DNA of 64,000 nt from Pseudomonas sp. GM79 (GCF_000282495.1 NZ_AKJE01000059.1:31769-95768); one strand, 5' to 3'; shown: positions 24,897 through 33,793, counted from the stretch's first letter. A program made the numbers and translations. The notes: a model not told the origin generated them from the letters alone.

Positions 24897-25958
24897 ATGA
24901 CGCAGCGAAAAATCATCCACGTCGATTGTGACTGTTTCTACGCCGCTATCGAGATGCGTGACGACCCGCGCCTGGCCGGTAAGCCATTGGCGGTGGGCGG
25001 CTCGGCGGATCGGCGTGGGGTGATTGCCACCTGTAACTATGAAGCGCGGGCTTATGGCGTTCGCTCGGCCATGTCTTCCGGGCATGCCTTGAAACTCTGT
25101 CCGGACCTGACCATCGTCAAGCCGCGCATGGATGCCTATAGAGAAGCGTCGAAGGAAATTCATACGATCTTTCGCGATTACACCGACCTGATCGAACCGC
25201 TTTCCCTGGATGAGGCCTACCTCGACGTGTCGGACAGCGCGCATTTTGGCGGCAGCGCCACGCGAATCGCCCAGGACATTCGCCGCCGTGTCTCCAACCA
25301 GTTGCACATCACCGTGTCGGCCGGCGTGGCGCCGAACAAGTTTCTCGCCAAGATTGCCAGTGACTGGAAGAAGCCTAACGGCCTGTTCGTGATCACGCCG
25401 GATCAGGTGGAAGACTTCGTCAGTGGTTTGCCGGTGAGCAAGCTGCACGGCGTTGGCAAAGTGACCGCCGACAAACTCGGCAGGCTCGGCATCGTCGATT
25501 GCTCGCATTTGCGCGAATGGGACAAGTTGGCGCTGGTGCGCGAATTCGGCAGCTTCGGCGAGCGGCTCTGGAGCCTCGCCCGTGGGATCGATGAGCGGTT
25601 GGTGCATAACGACAGTCGGCGGCAGTCGATCAGCGTCGAAAATACCTACGACACGGACCTGCCGGATCTGGTGAGTTGCCTGGATAAATTGCCCGAGTTG
25701 CTGGACTCCCTGAATGGCCGCATGGCAAGGATCGATAGCAGCTATCGACCGGGCAAGCCGTTCGTCAAAGTGAAATTCCATGACTTTACCCAGACTACTC
25801 TGGAGCAGGCCGGGGCAGGGCGGGATCTGGGGAGTTATCAGTTGCTGCTGACCCAGGCCTTTAACCGTGGTGGGAAACCGGTGCGGTTGTTGGGGATTGG
25901 GGTGAGGCTGGAGGATTTGCGGGGCGGGTTTGAGCAGATGGAGTTGTTTGAGCGGTAG
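24897..25958 (+). CDS. dinB: DNA polymerase IV
   Basis: 353 aa, the usual length. Y-family palm: 'KIIHVDCDCFYAAIEMRDDP' with the first catalytic Asp, 'LSLDEAYLDVS' with the Asp-Glu pair, 'SAGVAPNKFLAKIASDWKKPNG', a helix-hairpin-helix thumb 'LPVSKLHGVGKVTADKL', and the C-terminal beta-clamp motif 'QMELF'. It performs translesion synthesis in the SOS response. I chose the ATG at 24897 (MTQRKIIHVD). No clear Shine-Dalgarno is present; the frame is open to 24774, but that region contains the LexA box. Confidence 0.97.
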   Translation: MTQRKIIHVDCDCFYAAIEMRDDPRLAGKPLAVGGSADRRGVIATCNYEARAYGVRSAMSSGHALKLCPDLTIVKPRMDAYREASKEIHTIFRDYTDLIEPLSLDEAYLDVSDSAHFGGSATRIAQDIRRRVSNQLHITVSAGVAPNKFLAKIASDWKKPNGLFVITPDQVEDFVSGLPVSKLHGVGKVTADKLGRLGIVDCSHLREWDKLALVREFGSFGERLWSLARGIDERLVHNDSRRQSISVENTYDTDLPDLVSCLDKLPELLDSLNGRMARIDSSYRPGKPFVKVKFHDFTQTTLEQAGAGRDLGSYQLLLTQAFNRGGKPVRLLGIGVRLEDLRGGFEQMELFER

Positions 25959-25993
25959 GGGCAGGGTTTTGGTACGGTGGTAAATGTAATGAC

Positions 25994-26073
25994 GCCTTCG
26001 CGAGCAAGCCCGCTCCCACATTGGTTTTATGGTGTTCACAAAACCAATGTGGGAGCGGGCTTGCTCGCGAAGC
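25994..26073. repeat. Tail-to-tail REP pair
   Basis: Inverted unit 25994-26020 and direct unit 26048-26073, facing outward. The palindrome extends inward with CACATTGGTTTT and AAAACCAATGTG, so the centre can also fold. Confidence 0.9.
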
Positions 26074-26081
26074 TTTTGACT

Positions 26082-27035
26082 TTAATTCGGTCCCGGATCC
26101 GCCACCAGTCGCCCGGCATCCTTGGTCAATGACTTGAGGAATTCGGCCTGCAACTCGGGATCGTTGCGGGTCAGTTCGATCAGGCTCTGTTCCAGCTCGC
26201 TGGCTTCTTCTTCCAGCCCCAGTTCCGACAGACGTTTGACCCGGTGTACCCACTGGCTCACTTCGTCGTCTTCGAGGTCGTCGTAAATCAACCCATGCGC
26301 TTCGAGTAGCTTGCCGCGCAAGTTGCTGCTGATCGCCAGGGACGAGTCGGTGTGCACATCGTCCTTGTTGTCCTCGACACTGATCTGCAGTTTGCCCAGA
26401 TGATTGAGGTCATGTTCGGCGAATGGGCTGTCCAGCAGGTTCAGGCGCAACACGCCGTTACGATCGGTGGTCAGTTCGAAGGTGTTCTTGGCCGCCTTGA
26501 CCTGCACCGGGCGCTCGCTCCACGGCAGGCTCGAGTACTCCGTGCGCTTGTCGCGCTGGACTTCGTCGATACCCGCCAGGTTCTGTTGTGCCCGACCATG
26601 AGACTGCGCGTTCATGAACGGGTTGAGCCCGGCGAAACCATAGCTGAGCCAGTCCTTCGTCACGCTGTCCGGCAGATTGCCGAGGGCGAACACGTTGACC
26701 ACGTTCGCACCGACACCGGCCACCACGGCCACCGCGCCCAGCGGGATCTCATAGACCTCCCTCCAGGGTTGGTAAGGCGTGTAGCGATCGTAGTGACGCG
26801 TGACTTCGAACTCGGTGACTTCGAAAGTCTTCTGCTCGTGGATTTTCACCCGACGTTGTGGCAGCTCAAGCACCTTGGGCTCGCCGACATCGATCTGCAG
26901 GCTGTGATCGAGCAATTTGCGCTCGACCCGCTCCTCGTGCTCGTTGCGTTGTGACATCTGATTGGCACAGCCGCTGACCAGCAGCGCGCCGCACAGGGCG
27001 GCGCTACCGAGGCCTAAGGTGTTTCGCTTGAACAT
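26082..27035 (-). CDS. Putative lipoprotein of unknown function
   Basis: 317 aa. Signal peptide with lipobox 'LVSGC' (Cys at about residue 23), so an outer- or inner-membrane lipoprotein. After the lipobox come an acidic/basic stretch, 'PWREVYEIPLGAVAVVAGVGANVVNVFALGNLPDS' (a hydrophobic segment at about 96-120), and a C-terminal region rich in Glu/Leu helices. I do not recognise a domain. It is downstream of proS with 17 bases between, so probably co-transcribed, as around PA0955-PA0956. Confidence 0.75.
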   Translation of the reverse strand: MFKRNTLGLGSAALCGALLVSGCANQMSQRNEHEERVERKLLDHSLQIDVGEPKVLELPQRRVKIHEQKTFEVTEFEVTRHYDRYTPYQPWREVYEIPLGAVAVVAGVGANVVNVFALGNLPDSVTKDWLSYGFAGLNPFMNAQSHGRAQQNLAGIDEVQRDKRTEYSSLPWSERPVQVKAAKNTFELTTDRNGVLRLNLLDSPFAEHDLNHLGKLQISVEDNKDDVHTDSSLAISSNLRGKLLEAHGLIYDDLEDDEVSQWVHRVKRLSELGLEEEASELEQSLIELTRNDPELQAEFLKSLTKDAGRLVADPGPN

Positions 27036-27052
27036 GACGTCTCTATCTGGTG

Positions 27053-28768
27053 TCAGCGGCGGATACGGGCCTGGAGGAAAGACAGCACGTCAGCGACCGG
27101 CAGCGCTTGCGCCTCGGCCTCTGTACGGCTCTTGTATTCCAGATTGCCGTCGGCGAGGCCGCGGTCACTGACCACGATCCGGTGTGGAATGCCAATCAGC
27201 TCCATGTCCGCGAACTTGATACCCGGGCTGGTTTTCTTGTCGCGGTCGTCCAGCAGCACTTCGAAGCCGGCGGCAGTCAGTTCTGCGTAGAGCTTGTCGG
27301 TAGCTTCGCGAACCTGCTCGGTTTCGTAGCGCAGCGGTACCAGAGCAACCTGGAACGGGGCCAGGGCGTCGCTCCAGATAATCCCGTTCTCGTCGTTGTT
27401 CTGTTCGATGGCGGCCGCCACCACGCGGGACACGCCAATGCCATAGCAGCCCATTTCCAGGGTGACCGGCTTGCCGTTCTCGCCCAGCACTTCGCACTTC
27501 ATCGCTTTGCTGTACTTGTTGCCCAGCTGGAAGATGTGCCCGACTTCGATACCGCGCTTGATTTCCAGGGTGCCTTTGCCGTCCGGGCTCGGATCGCCGG
27601 CCACGACATTGCGCAGGTCGGCAACGGTCGGAACCGGCAGATCACGCTCCCAGTTCACGCCGAAGTAGTGCTTGTCGTCGATGTTGGCACCGATGCCGAA
27701 GTCGCTCATCAGCTCGACGGAACGGTCGATGATGATTGGCAGTGGCAGGTTCAACGGGCCAAGGGAACCGGCGCCGGCGCCGATGGCGTCGCGCAGTTCA
27801 GCTTCGGAAGCCATGACCAGCGGGCTGGCAACGCCAGGCTGGTTGGCGGCCTTGATTTCGTTCAGCTCGTGGTCGCCACGGATGATCAGGGCAATCAGTT
27901 TGCCTTGTTCTTCAGCGTGTACCACGAGAGTCTTGATGGTCTTTTCGATCGGCAGATTGAAGCCCTCGACCAGTTGCGCAATGGTCTTGGCGTTCGGCGT
28001 GTCGACCAGACGCAGCTCTTCGGCAGGCGCGGCACGAGAGGTTTCGCGCGGTACGGCTTCGGCCTTTTCGATGTTCGCTGCGTAGTCGGAACCGTTGCTG
28101 AAGACGATGTCGTCTTCGCCGGATTCGGCCAGCACGTGGAACTCGTGGGAGCCGGCACCACCGATCGAGCCGTTGTCGGCTTCAACCGGGCGGAACTTCA
28201 GGCCCAGACGGGTGAACACGTTGCAGTACGCCTGGTGCATACGGTCATAGGTGATCTGCAGCGAAGGCTGATCAGCGTGGAACGAATAGGCGTCCTTCAT
28301 GATGAATTCGCGGCCGCGCATCAAACCGAAGCGTGGGCGGATTTCGTCACGGAATTTGGTCTGGATCTGATACAGGTTGATCGGCAGCTGTTTATAGCTG
28401 CTCAGCTCGTTACGCATCAGGTCGGTGATGACTTCTTCGTGAGTCGGGCCGGCACAGAAGTCGCGACCGTGGCGATCCTTGAAGCGCAGCAATTCAGGAC
28501 CGTATTCTTCCCAGCGACCGGATTCCTGCCACAGCTCAGCCGGTTGAGTGCTCGGCATCAACACTTCGAGAGAGCCGGCGGCGTTCATTTCTTCACGCAC
28601 GATGGCTTCAACCTTGCGCATAACTCGCAAGCCCATGGGCAGCCAGGTGTACAGGCCCGAGGCGAGTTTGCGGATCATGCCGGCGCGCAGCATCAGCTGA
28701 TGGCTGATGACAACCGCGTCGGAAGGCGTTTCTTTCTGTGTGGCGAGCAAAAATTGACTGGTGCGCAT
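27053..28768 (-). CDS. proS: Prolyl-tRNA synthetase
   Basis: 571 aa, bacterial type. Class II motifs: 'SGLYTWLPMGLRVMRKVEAIVREEMNAAGSLEVLMP' (motif 1 region), 'FRDEIRPRFGLMRGREFIMKDAYSFH' (motif 2), then the inserted editing domain (about 225-410) that removes mis-charged alanine, motif 3 'LEMGCYGIGVSRVVAAAIEQ', and a C-terminal anticodon-binding domain. Complete, with the ATG at 28768. Confidence 0.98.
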   Translation of the reverse strand: MRTSQFLLATQKETPSDAVVISHQLMLRAGMIRKLASGLYTWLPMGLRVMRKVEAIVREEMNAAGSLEVLMPSTQPAELWQESGRWEEYGPELLRFKDRHGRDFCAGPTHEEVITDLMRNELSSYKQLPINLYQIQTKFRDEIRPRFGLMRGREFIMKDAYSFHADQPSLQITYDRMHQAYCNVFTRLGLKFRPVEADNGSIGGAGSHEFHVLAESGEDDIVFSNGSDYAANIEKAEAVPRETSRAAPAEELRLVDTPNAKTIAQLVEGFNLPIEKTIKTLVVHAEEQGKLIALIIRGDHELNEIKAANQPGVASPLVMASEAELRDAIGAGAGSLGPLNLPLPIIIDRSVELMSDFGIGANIDDKHYFGVNWERDLPVPTVADLRNVVAGDPSPDGKGTLEIKRGIEVGHIFQLGNKYSKAMKCEVLGENGKPVTLEMGCYGIGVSRVVAAAIEQNNDENGIIWSDALAPFQVALVPLRYETEQVREATDKLYAELTAAGFEVLLDDRDKKTSPGIKFADMELIGIPHRIVVSDRGLADGNLEYKSRTEAEAQALPVADVLSFLQARIRR

Positions 28769-28909
28769 GGTTGGCCGTTGTCGGTTGCTGATGACGAGAA
28801 ATGACGGAACATTGTACGGGCGAGATCAGCTGGCGTACAGGAGTGCAGCCGGCAGTGTCGCAGAGGGCGAGAATCTGCCCGCCCTCTGCGACACTTCTGG
28901 CTTAAGTGC

Positions 28910-30469
28910 CTACGATTCTTCCGCGACCTGGGACTGCACCGGTTCCGGCGTCGGTGTCGGACCGGCTCGGCGGTTTTCCTGGAACCAGTGCAGCGCGATC
29001 AACAGGAGAGTCGGAACACCCAGCAGGGCAGTGATCAGGAAGAAGTTGTGATAGCCGAATTTTTCCACCATAACCCCTGAGTAGCCGCCGATGAGGCGGG
29101 GCAGCAGGAGCATGATCGAGCTGAGCAGGGCGTACTGGGTGGCGGAGAACTTGAGATTGGTCAGGCTCGACAGGTAAGCGACAAATGCCGAAGTCGCCAG
29201 GCCCGAGCTGAAGTTATCCAGTGAAATAGTGACAATCAGCATCTGCAGATTGGCGCCCATGTCCGTGAGCATCAGGAATAGCAGATTGGTGGCTGCCGAC
29301 GAAACGCCGCCGATGAACAGGATGGGGAGGATGCCAAAACGCACGATCAGCAGGCCGCCCATGCCTGCACCGACCAAGGTCATAATCAGGCCGAATATCT
29401 TGCTGACGCTGGCAATCTGATCCTTGGTGAACCCCTGGTCGATGTAGAACACGTTGGCCATCACGCCCATGACCGTATCGGACATCCGATAGGTGGCGAT
29501 CAGCCCAAGCAGCAGCAGGGCTTGCCAGCGGTAACGCAGGATGAAGTCGTTGACCGGCGTCAGCACCGGGGCCAGGCCACGACGCCCCATGGCCGACAGG
29601 CACAGGCCGGTAAGCGTGATATAGAGAATCGCCCGCAGGAACGCACGGTCTTCGAGCAGCAGGTCCAGTACGCTGACGCCGTTGAACAGTACGCTGGCGA
29701 AGTCAGTGTTGTAGAGCTGGGTGAACATGGCCGGTACGGACACCAGCAGCACGATCAGCACGAACACCGACGCCAATTGGTGCACAAAGCTGTAGCGTCC
29801 GGCCTGCAACTGGGTACGCAAAGGCACCGGCGGTTCGCGCATGAACACGGTGGTCAGCAGCGCCGGGACCATCAAGACGCCGAACAGCACGTAGGTGCCC
29901 GTCCACGCCGCATGCTTATAGTTGAAACCGGTGGAGCCGAAGCCTTCGGCGAAGAACAGTGCGCCGGCAGTCGCCAGCAGGGCCGCGACCCGGTAACCGG
30001 CCATGTAACTGGCCGCCAGCGCCGCTTGGCGGGTTTCGTCGGCGATTTCCAGGCGATAAGCATCGACGGCGATGTCTTGCGTCGCCGAGGCGAAGGCGAC
30101 GACCACCGCGATCGCGATCAACCAGGACAGGTGCTTTTGCGGGTCGCAGAATCCCATGCCGATCAGGCCAAGGATTACGAGTGCCTGGGCCAGGACCAGC
30201 CAGGAGCGTCGTCGACCAAGCTTGCCAAGAAGTGGCAGGCGCCATTGATCGAGCAGCGGGGACCAGACCCATTTAAAGGCGTAGGCCAGGCCGATCAGGC
30301 TTGCATAGCCGATGGTTTCGCGGGCAACACCGGCCTCGCGCAGCCAGACTGAAAGCGTCGAAAACACCAGCATGTAGGGCAAGCCGGCGGCGAAACCAAG
30401 CAGCAACAGCACGAGCGTCGAGGGGCTGGCATAGGCGGCGAGCGCGGCGCGCCAGGTTTTACGGGGCAT
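28910..30469 (-). CDS. ampG: AmpG-family muropeptide permease
   Basis: 519 aa with 12-14 membrane segments, starting 'STLVLLLLGFAAGLPYMLVFSTLSVWLREAGVARETIGY', the AmpG family opening. 'FASATQDIAVDAYRLE' is the conserved loop. It imports GlcNAc-anhydromuropeptides for cell-wall recycling and so feeds the AmpR/beta-lactamase signal. No ampC or ampR is in the window. The gene is near proS but separated by a 140-base gap. Confidence 0.88.
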   Translation of the reverse strand: MPRKTWRAALAAYASPSTLVLLLLGFAAGLPYMLVFSTLSVWLREAGVARETIGYASLIGLAYAFKWVWSPLLDQWRLPLLGKLGRRRSWLVLAQALVILGLIGMGFCDPQKHLSWLIAIAVVVAFASATQDIAVDAYRLEIADETRQAALAASYMAGYRVAALLATAGALFFAEGFGSTGFNYKHAAWTGTYVLFGVLMVPALLTTVFMREPPVPLRTQLQAGRYSFVHQLASVFVLIVLLVSVPAMFTQLYNTDFASVLFNGVSVLDLLLEDRAFLRAILYITLTGLCLSAMGRRGLAPVLTPVNDFILRYRWQALLLLGLIATYRMSDTVMGVMANVFYIDQGFTKDQIASVSKIFGLIMTLVGAGMGGLLIVRFGILPILFIGGVSSAATNLLFLMLTDMGANLQMLIVTISLDNFSSGLATSAFVAYLSSLTNLKFSATQYALLSSIMLLLPRLIGGYSGVMVEKFGYHNFFLITALLGVPTLLLIALHWFQENRRAGPTPTPEPVQSQVAEES

Positions 30470-30513
30470 GGGCTGGAGTCTGCCTCAAGGATTACGGAAA
30501 CAAAGCGCGCACT

Positions 30514-30867
30514 CTAACCGCTGTGCTCTACCGGGCGCCACCCATGGCGCTGAATATCAACACGATTGTTCAGGACACTGATGCCTTCCATGCGCAATCG
30601 GGCCCGTTGTTCATCCCCCGAAGGGCTGCCCACGGGCAGGCTGATCCGACCGCCGGCACCCAGTACCCGGTGCCAGGGAAGTTTGGTGTCACCGGGCAAT
30701 TGGCTCAGTGTTCGCCCGACCCAGCGGGCAGCACGACCCAGTCCGGCTAGCTCGGCGAGCTGGCCGTAACTCACGACTTTGCCCTCGGGCACTTGCGCCA
30801 GGGTCAGGTAGAGCGCCGTGCGTCGGATTTGCGCTGCGCTTTCGGTTTCAGCGGTTGAGTCGGTCAC
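30514..30867 (-). CDS. Alkyltransferase-like (ATL) protein
   Basis: 117 aa, MGMT C-terminal domain. 'VPEGKVVSYGQLAELAGLGRAARWVGRTLSQLP' then 'LPWHRVLGAGGRISLP'. In true O6-alkylguanine methyltransferases the motif is PCHR; here it is PWHR, so the protein is the ATL type, which binds O6-alkylguanine and directs nucleotide excision repair without transferring the alkyl group. GTG start at 30867, with AGGAAG upstream. Confidence 0.9.
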   Translation of the reverse strand: MTDSTAETESAAQIRRTALYLTLAQVPEGKVVSYGQLAELAGLGRAARWVGRTLSQLPGDTKLPWHRVLGAGGRISLPVGSPSGDEQRARLRMEGISVLNNRVDIQRHGWRPVEHSG

Positions 30868-30926
30868 GTCCCGGGCTTCCTGAAAAAATGCGCAATTGAC
30901 CGTCTGTAGAGTAAATCCAGGATCGC

Positions 30927-30949
30927 CTATTGAGAAATGAACTCAATAG
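30927..30949. promoter_or_regulatory. Perfect 8-bp inverted repeat between the ATL and DUF481 genes
   Basis: CTATTGAG, loop AAATGAA, CTCAATAG. Position in a divergent promoter region (167 bases) suggests an operator or an RNA hairpin. Confidence 0.45.
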
Positions 30950-30967
30950 AAAAAGTCGGGTCAGTCC

Positions 30968-30995
30968 TTGCTAGGGCCTTATTCCTATGGATAAT
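30968..30995 (+). promoter_or_regulatory. Possible sigma-70 promoter of the DUF481 gene
   Basis: TTGCTA, 16 bases, GATAAT, about 40 bases before the ATG at 31035. It is enclosed by AAAAAGTCGG (30950-30959) and CCGACTTTTTTT (about 30997-31008), which also make a terminator-like fold. Confidence 0.4.
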
Positions 30996-31034
30996 GCCGA
31001 CTTTTTTTCGCAAAGTTGAGCCTTCGATTCGCTT

Positions 31035-32042
31035 ATGTTGTCCAGAACCTTGCTGTGCCTCGCTGTCGTCAGTGCTTCCACTCCCTTGCTCGCCGACACC
31101 GTCTGGTTGAAGAACGGTGACAAATTGAGCGGCAAAATCACCGTATTCGATGGTGGCAAGCTGCTGATTCAGACCGAGTACGCAGGCGCGGTTCCGATCG
31201 ACTGGAATCAGGTCAAAACCCTGGAAAGCGATCAGCAACTGCTGGTCAAACAGGATGCCTACACCGGTGAGAAGGCCAAGTCGCTGCACGCGGCAGAGGA
31301 TGGCAAAGTCACCCTGGCCAACGGCGATGGCCCCAAGACCGTGGAGCTGGCCAGTATCCAGCAGATGCTCAAGCCCAAACCGGTGGTTGAGGATCTGGTA
31401 TGGAAGGGGCATGTCGATTTGGCGCTGGATTACCAGCGTGCCGAAAAAGACACTGATGATTATGACGTCGACTTCAAGACCAGTGCGCGCCATGGCAGAT
31501 GGCGACACACGGCAGAAGGTGAGTACAACCGCGAATTCCAGGATGACGTCGTCACCACCGACAACTGGCGTGCCGAATATTCTCTCGACCGATTCCTCAC
31601 TGAGAAGTGGTTCTGGCAAGGGCGTTTGAATTACAAGCGCGACAAGGTCGAAGAGCTCGCTCGGCAGCGCACCGTCGGTACCGGCCCCGGTTATCAATTC
31701 TGGGATAACGAACTGGGCGCCTTTTCCTTGGGCTCGCTGGTCAACCGCACGGACTATGAGTTCAGCGACGGCAGCAAGAAAAACTTCTATTCCCTGGCGA
31801 TGAAGTGGGATTACAACCGTTACCTGATCGGCAAGAAGGTTGAGTTCTTCACCAATGGCGAAGTTGGCAAGCCGTTGTCAGGCGTAGCTGATTACGCACT
31901 CGATGCCGAAATGGGCTTGCGCTACAAAGTGACCGATTGGGCATCGCTTAACCTGAAGGCCGAACGAGACATTATCAGCGGTACTGACGATGCGGACCTG
32001 AGCAAGACCCGTTACACGGCGGGTTTTGGCGTAGCCTGGTAA
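31035..32042 (+). CDS. DUF481-family outer-membrane-type protein
   Basis: 335 aa. Signal peptide 'MLSRTLLCLAVVSASTPLLA' with cleavage after about residue 20. Mature start 'DTVWLKNGDKLSGKITVFDGGKLLIQTEYAGAVPIDWNQVKTL', then a C-terminal half of alternating amphipathic strands ('GRWRHTAEGEYNREF', 'NYKRDKVEELARQRTVG', 'KTRYTAGFGVAW' ending in Trp). This is the DUF481/YdiY layout, a beta-barrel-like outer-membrane protein induced by stress in enterics. Function unknown. Only a weak Shine-Dalgarno. Confidence 0.85.
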   Translation: MLSRTLLCLAVVSASTPLLADTVWLKNGDKLSGKITVFDGGKLLIQTEYAGAVPIDWNQVKTLESDQQLLVKQDAYTGEKAKSLHAAEDGKVTLANGDGPKTVELASIQQMLKPKPVVEDLVWKGHVDLALDYQRAEKDTDDYDVDFKTSARHGRWRHTAEGEYNREFQDDVVTTDNWRAEYSLDRFLTEKWFWQGRLNYKRDKVEELARQRTVGTGPGYQFWDNELGAFSLGSLVNRTDYEFSDGSKKNFYSLAMKWDYNRYLIGKKVEFFTNGEVGKPLSGVADYALDAEMGLRYKVTDWASLNLKAERDIISGTDDADLSKTRYTAGFGVAW

Positions 32043-32054
32043 CACTGAAAGATC

Positions 32055-32146
32055 AAAAGATCGCAGCCTCGCTTCGCTCGACAGCTCCTCCAGAGACCGT
32101 ATGTCAACGTAGGAGCTGTCGAGCGAAGCGAGGCTGCGATCTTTTT
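32055..32146. repeat. Inverted repeat of the AAAGATCGCAGCC family
   Basis: AAAAGATCGCAGCCTCGCTTCGCTCGACAGCTCCT-type arm at the left and its inverse at the right, with about 20 bases between. The same arm family occurs at 43881 and 46261. It follows the DUF481 stop and may act as a terminator or mRNA end. Confidence 0.9.
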
Positions 32147-32169
32147 TGCCATGCAAAACACACAGGCAC

Positions 32170-32202
32170 AAAAAAGCCCCGCTTTTGAGGGCGGGGCTTT
32201 TT
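32170..32202 (-). terminator. Terminator after the cold-shock gene
   Basis: AAAAAAGCCCCGC-TTTTGAG-GGCGGGGCTTTTT, 18 bases beyond the csp stop. Confidence 0.88.
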
Positions 32203-32219
32203 ACTAAAGCAAGTACAAG

Positions 32220-32429
32220 TTAGATAACTTGAACTTCTTCAGCTTGCATGCCTTTCTGACCGCGGGTAGCGATGAAAGAAACCTGTTGGCCTTCTTTCAG
32301 GCTTTTGAAGCCGTCGGATTGGATAGCTTTGAAGTGAACGAACAGGTCGTCACCGGATTGTGGAGTGATGAAGCCGAAGCCTTTTTCATCGTTGAACCAC
32401 TTAACGGTACCGGTTTGGCGATTAGACAT
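32220..32429 (-). CDS. CspA-family cold-shock protein
   Basis: 69 aa. RNP1 'KGFGFITP' and RNP2 'DLFVHF' are intact in the single cold-shock domain. Binds single-stranded RNA/DNA and acts as an RNA chaperone. AAGGAG precedes the ATG. The leader of at least about 100 bases is discussed with the next entry. From the sequence alone I cannot say which Pseudomonas CSP paralogue it is. Confidence 0.96.
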   Translation of the reverse strand: MSNRQTGTVKWFNDEKGFGFITPQSGDDLFVHFKAIQSDGFKSLKEGQQVSFIATRGQKGMQAEEVQVI

Positions 32430-32783
32430 GGTGTAACTCCTTGAACAAAGATAACTGCGACGCAGGAAGAACCCTGGCCGAGACTGAGTGCAAAGAGCAG
32501 GAAAAATTCTTGTAGATGGTTGGATCGAAATTCAACATATCGTGTAGAGATTCTCAGTGACACAAGCAGCACAGTGGCGCCACCTTAACCCTTTTTCCGG
32601 AACGTGCCAATGTTTCTTGCGAAGGTTTCTCTGTTTTCATGACTGACGGTGCATTGAATGGCGGTGAAGACCCGGGATTCACGGGCGATTGGCGAGAATT
32701 GTCTCCCGGACTTTGAACCCGGCGCGCCTGCCCGGTAAGATGCCGGACAGAATTTTTCCACCTCGCTATTCAGGACACCCGCC
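32430..32783. other. Intergenic region between the cold-shock gene and dcd
   Basis: 354 bases between divergent starts. The left part should hold the csp promoter and a long leader typical of cold-shock genes (A/T-rich, with the hairpin-prone TGTGTC/TAGAGATT area around 32530-32570). The right part holds the dcd promoter and SD (AGGA, nine bases before the ATG). I see no further gene. Confidence 0.5.
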
Positions 32784-33350
32784 ATGAGCATCAAATCGGA
32801 CAAGTGGATTCGCCGCATGGCGCAGGAACACGGCATGATCGAGCCTTTCGTCGAGCGCCAGGTGCGCGGTAGCGACGATAGCCGTGTGATCTCCTACGGC
32901 GTGTCCAGCTACGGCTACGATGTGCGTTGCACCAATCACTTCAAGGTGTTTACCAACATCAATTCGGCGATCGTCGACCCGAAAAACTTCGATGCTGGCA
33001 GCTTCGTCGACATCCACAGCGACGTGTGCATCATTCCACCGAACTCCTTCGCTCTGGCCAGCACCGTCGAATACTTCCGCATCCCGCGTAACGTATTGAC
33101 CATTTGCCTGGGTAAAAGCACCTACGCGCGTTGCGGCATCATCGTCAACGTCACGCCGCTCGAGCCTGAGTGGGAAGGTCACGTGACCCTGGAGTTCTCC
33201 AACACCACCAATCTGCCGGCGAAAATCTACGCGAACGAAGGCGTGGCGCAGATGTTGTTCCTTGAGTCGGACGAAGAGTGCGAAGTCTCCTACAAGGACC
33301 GTGGCGGCAAGTACCAGGGACAGCGTGGCGTGACCCTGCCGCGTACCTGA
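32784..33350 (+). CDS. dcd: dCTP deaminase
   Basis: 188 aa, the usual length. 'GVSSYGYDVRCTNHFKVF' and the active-site region 'NVTPLEPEWEGHVTLEFSNTT' with the catalytic Glu are intact, as is 'GVAQMLFLESDEECEVSYKDRGGKYQGQRGV'. Converts dCTP to dUTP for thymidylate synthesis; trimeric trefoil-like fold related to dUTPase. Confidence 0.98.
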   Translation: MSIKSDKWIRRMAQEHGMIEPFVERQVRGSDDSRVISYGVSSYGYDVRCTNHFKVFTNINSAIVDPKNFDAGSFVDIHSDVCIIPPNSFALASTVEYFRIPRNVLTICLGKSTYARCGIIVNVTPLEPEWEGHVTLEFSNTTNLPAKIYANEGVAQMLFLESDEECEVSYKDRGGKYQGQRGVTLPRT

Positions 33351-33389
33351 GTCAGCCGTCTGACAAACCGTTGGAATTCCTGAGCGGGC

Positions 33390-33409
33390 GTACACTCTAT
33401 GGAGTGTAC
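33390..33409. repeat. Perfect 8-bp inverted repeat upstream of the small ORF
   Basis: GTACACTC-TATG-GAGTGTAC, 48 bases before the ATG at 33458; flanking GAGC/GCTC can lengthen it. Could be an operator or an RNA hairpin. Confidence 0.5.
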
Positions 33410-33457
33410 TGCTCCGATTCGCGCAAGGCGGATCGGGCCATCGCTCAGGAGTGCTTC

Positions 33458-33664
33458 ATGAAGATCGATCCGCGAATAAGTGCCGAACTGGCAAGGCTTG
33501 AGCCCAATCAGGTTGGCATGCTGGCCTGGTCCTTGTTGGCACATCCGCCCGTCACGGCAGGGGGCATCCCCCATCAGCCTGATCCCGACACACCCAATGA
33601 AGATCCGACAGAACCCGGAGAGCCCACTCTTCCGGATGAGCCACCGCCCGCGCCTGTGGTCTGA
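33458..33664 (+). CDS. Small Pro/Asp-rich protein of unknown function
   Basis: 68 aa: 'MKIDPRISAELARLEPNQVGMLAWSLLAHPP' (a short helix), then a 35-residue Pro/Glu/Asp-rich tail with 'PDTPNEDPTEPGEPTLPDEPP'. From memory a similar conserved small ORF exists in other fluorescent Pseudomonas. AGGAG lies eight bases before the ATG. No membrane span; the tail should be unstructured. Function unknown. Confidence 0.65.
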   Translation: MKIDPRISAELARLEPNQVGMLAWSLLAHPPVTAGGIPHQPDPDTPNEDPTEPGEPTLPDEPPPAPVV

Positions 33665-33687
33665 TACCTGTGGGACAACCTGATTTC

Positions 33688-33777
33688 TGTAGGAGCGAGG
33701 CTTGCCCGCGAAAGCGGTTTTTCAGTCACATCGATGCTGGATGTGCCTACGTCTTCGCGGGCAGCCTCGCTCCTACA
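33688..33777. repeat. REPIN variant (TGTAGGAGCGAGGCTTGCCC type)
   Basis: Arms TGTAGGAGCGAGGCTTGCCC… and GGGCAGCCTCGCTCCTACA, about 40 bases between. A different unit from the GCGGGCTTGCTCGCGA family; the right arm lacks one AA. Confidence 0.85.
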
Positions 33778-33793
33778 AGGGCAGTGCAAGGGG

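Noticed and set aside
27050..28804. 584-aa plus-strand frame opposite proS
   Set aside because: Shadow of prolyl-tRNA synthetase, which has all class II motifs.
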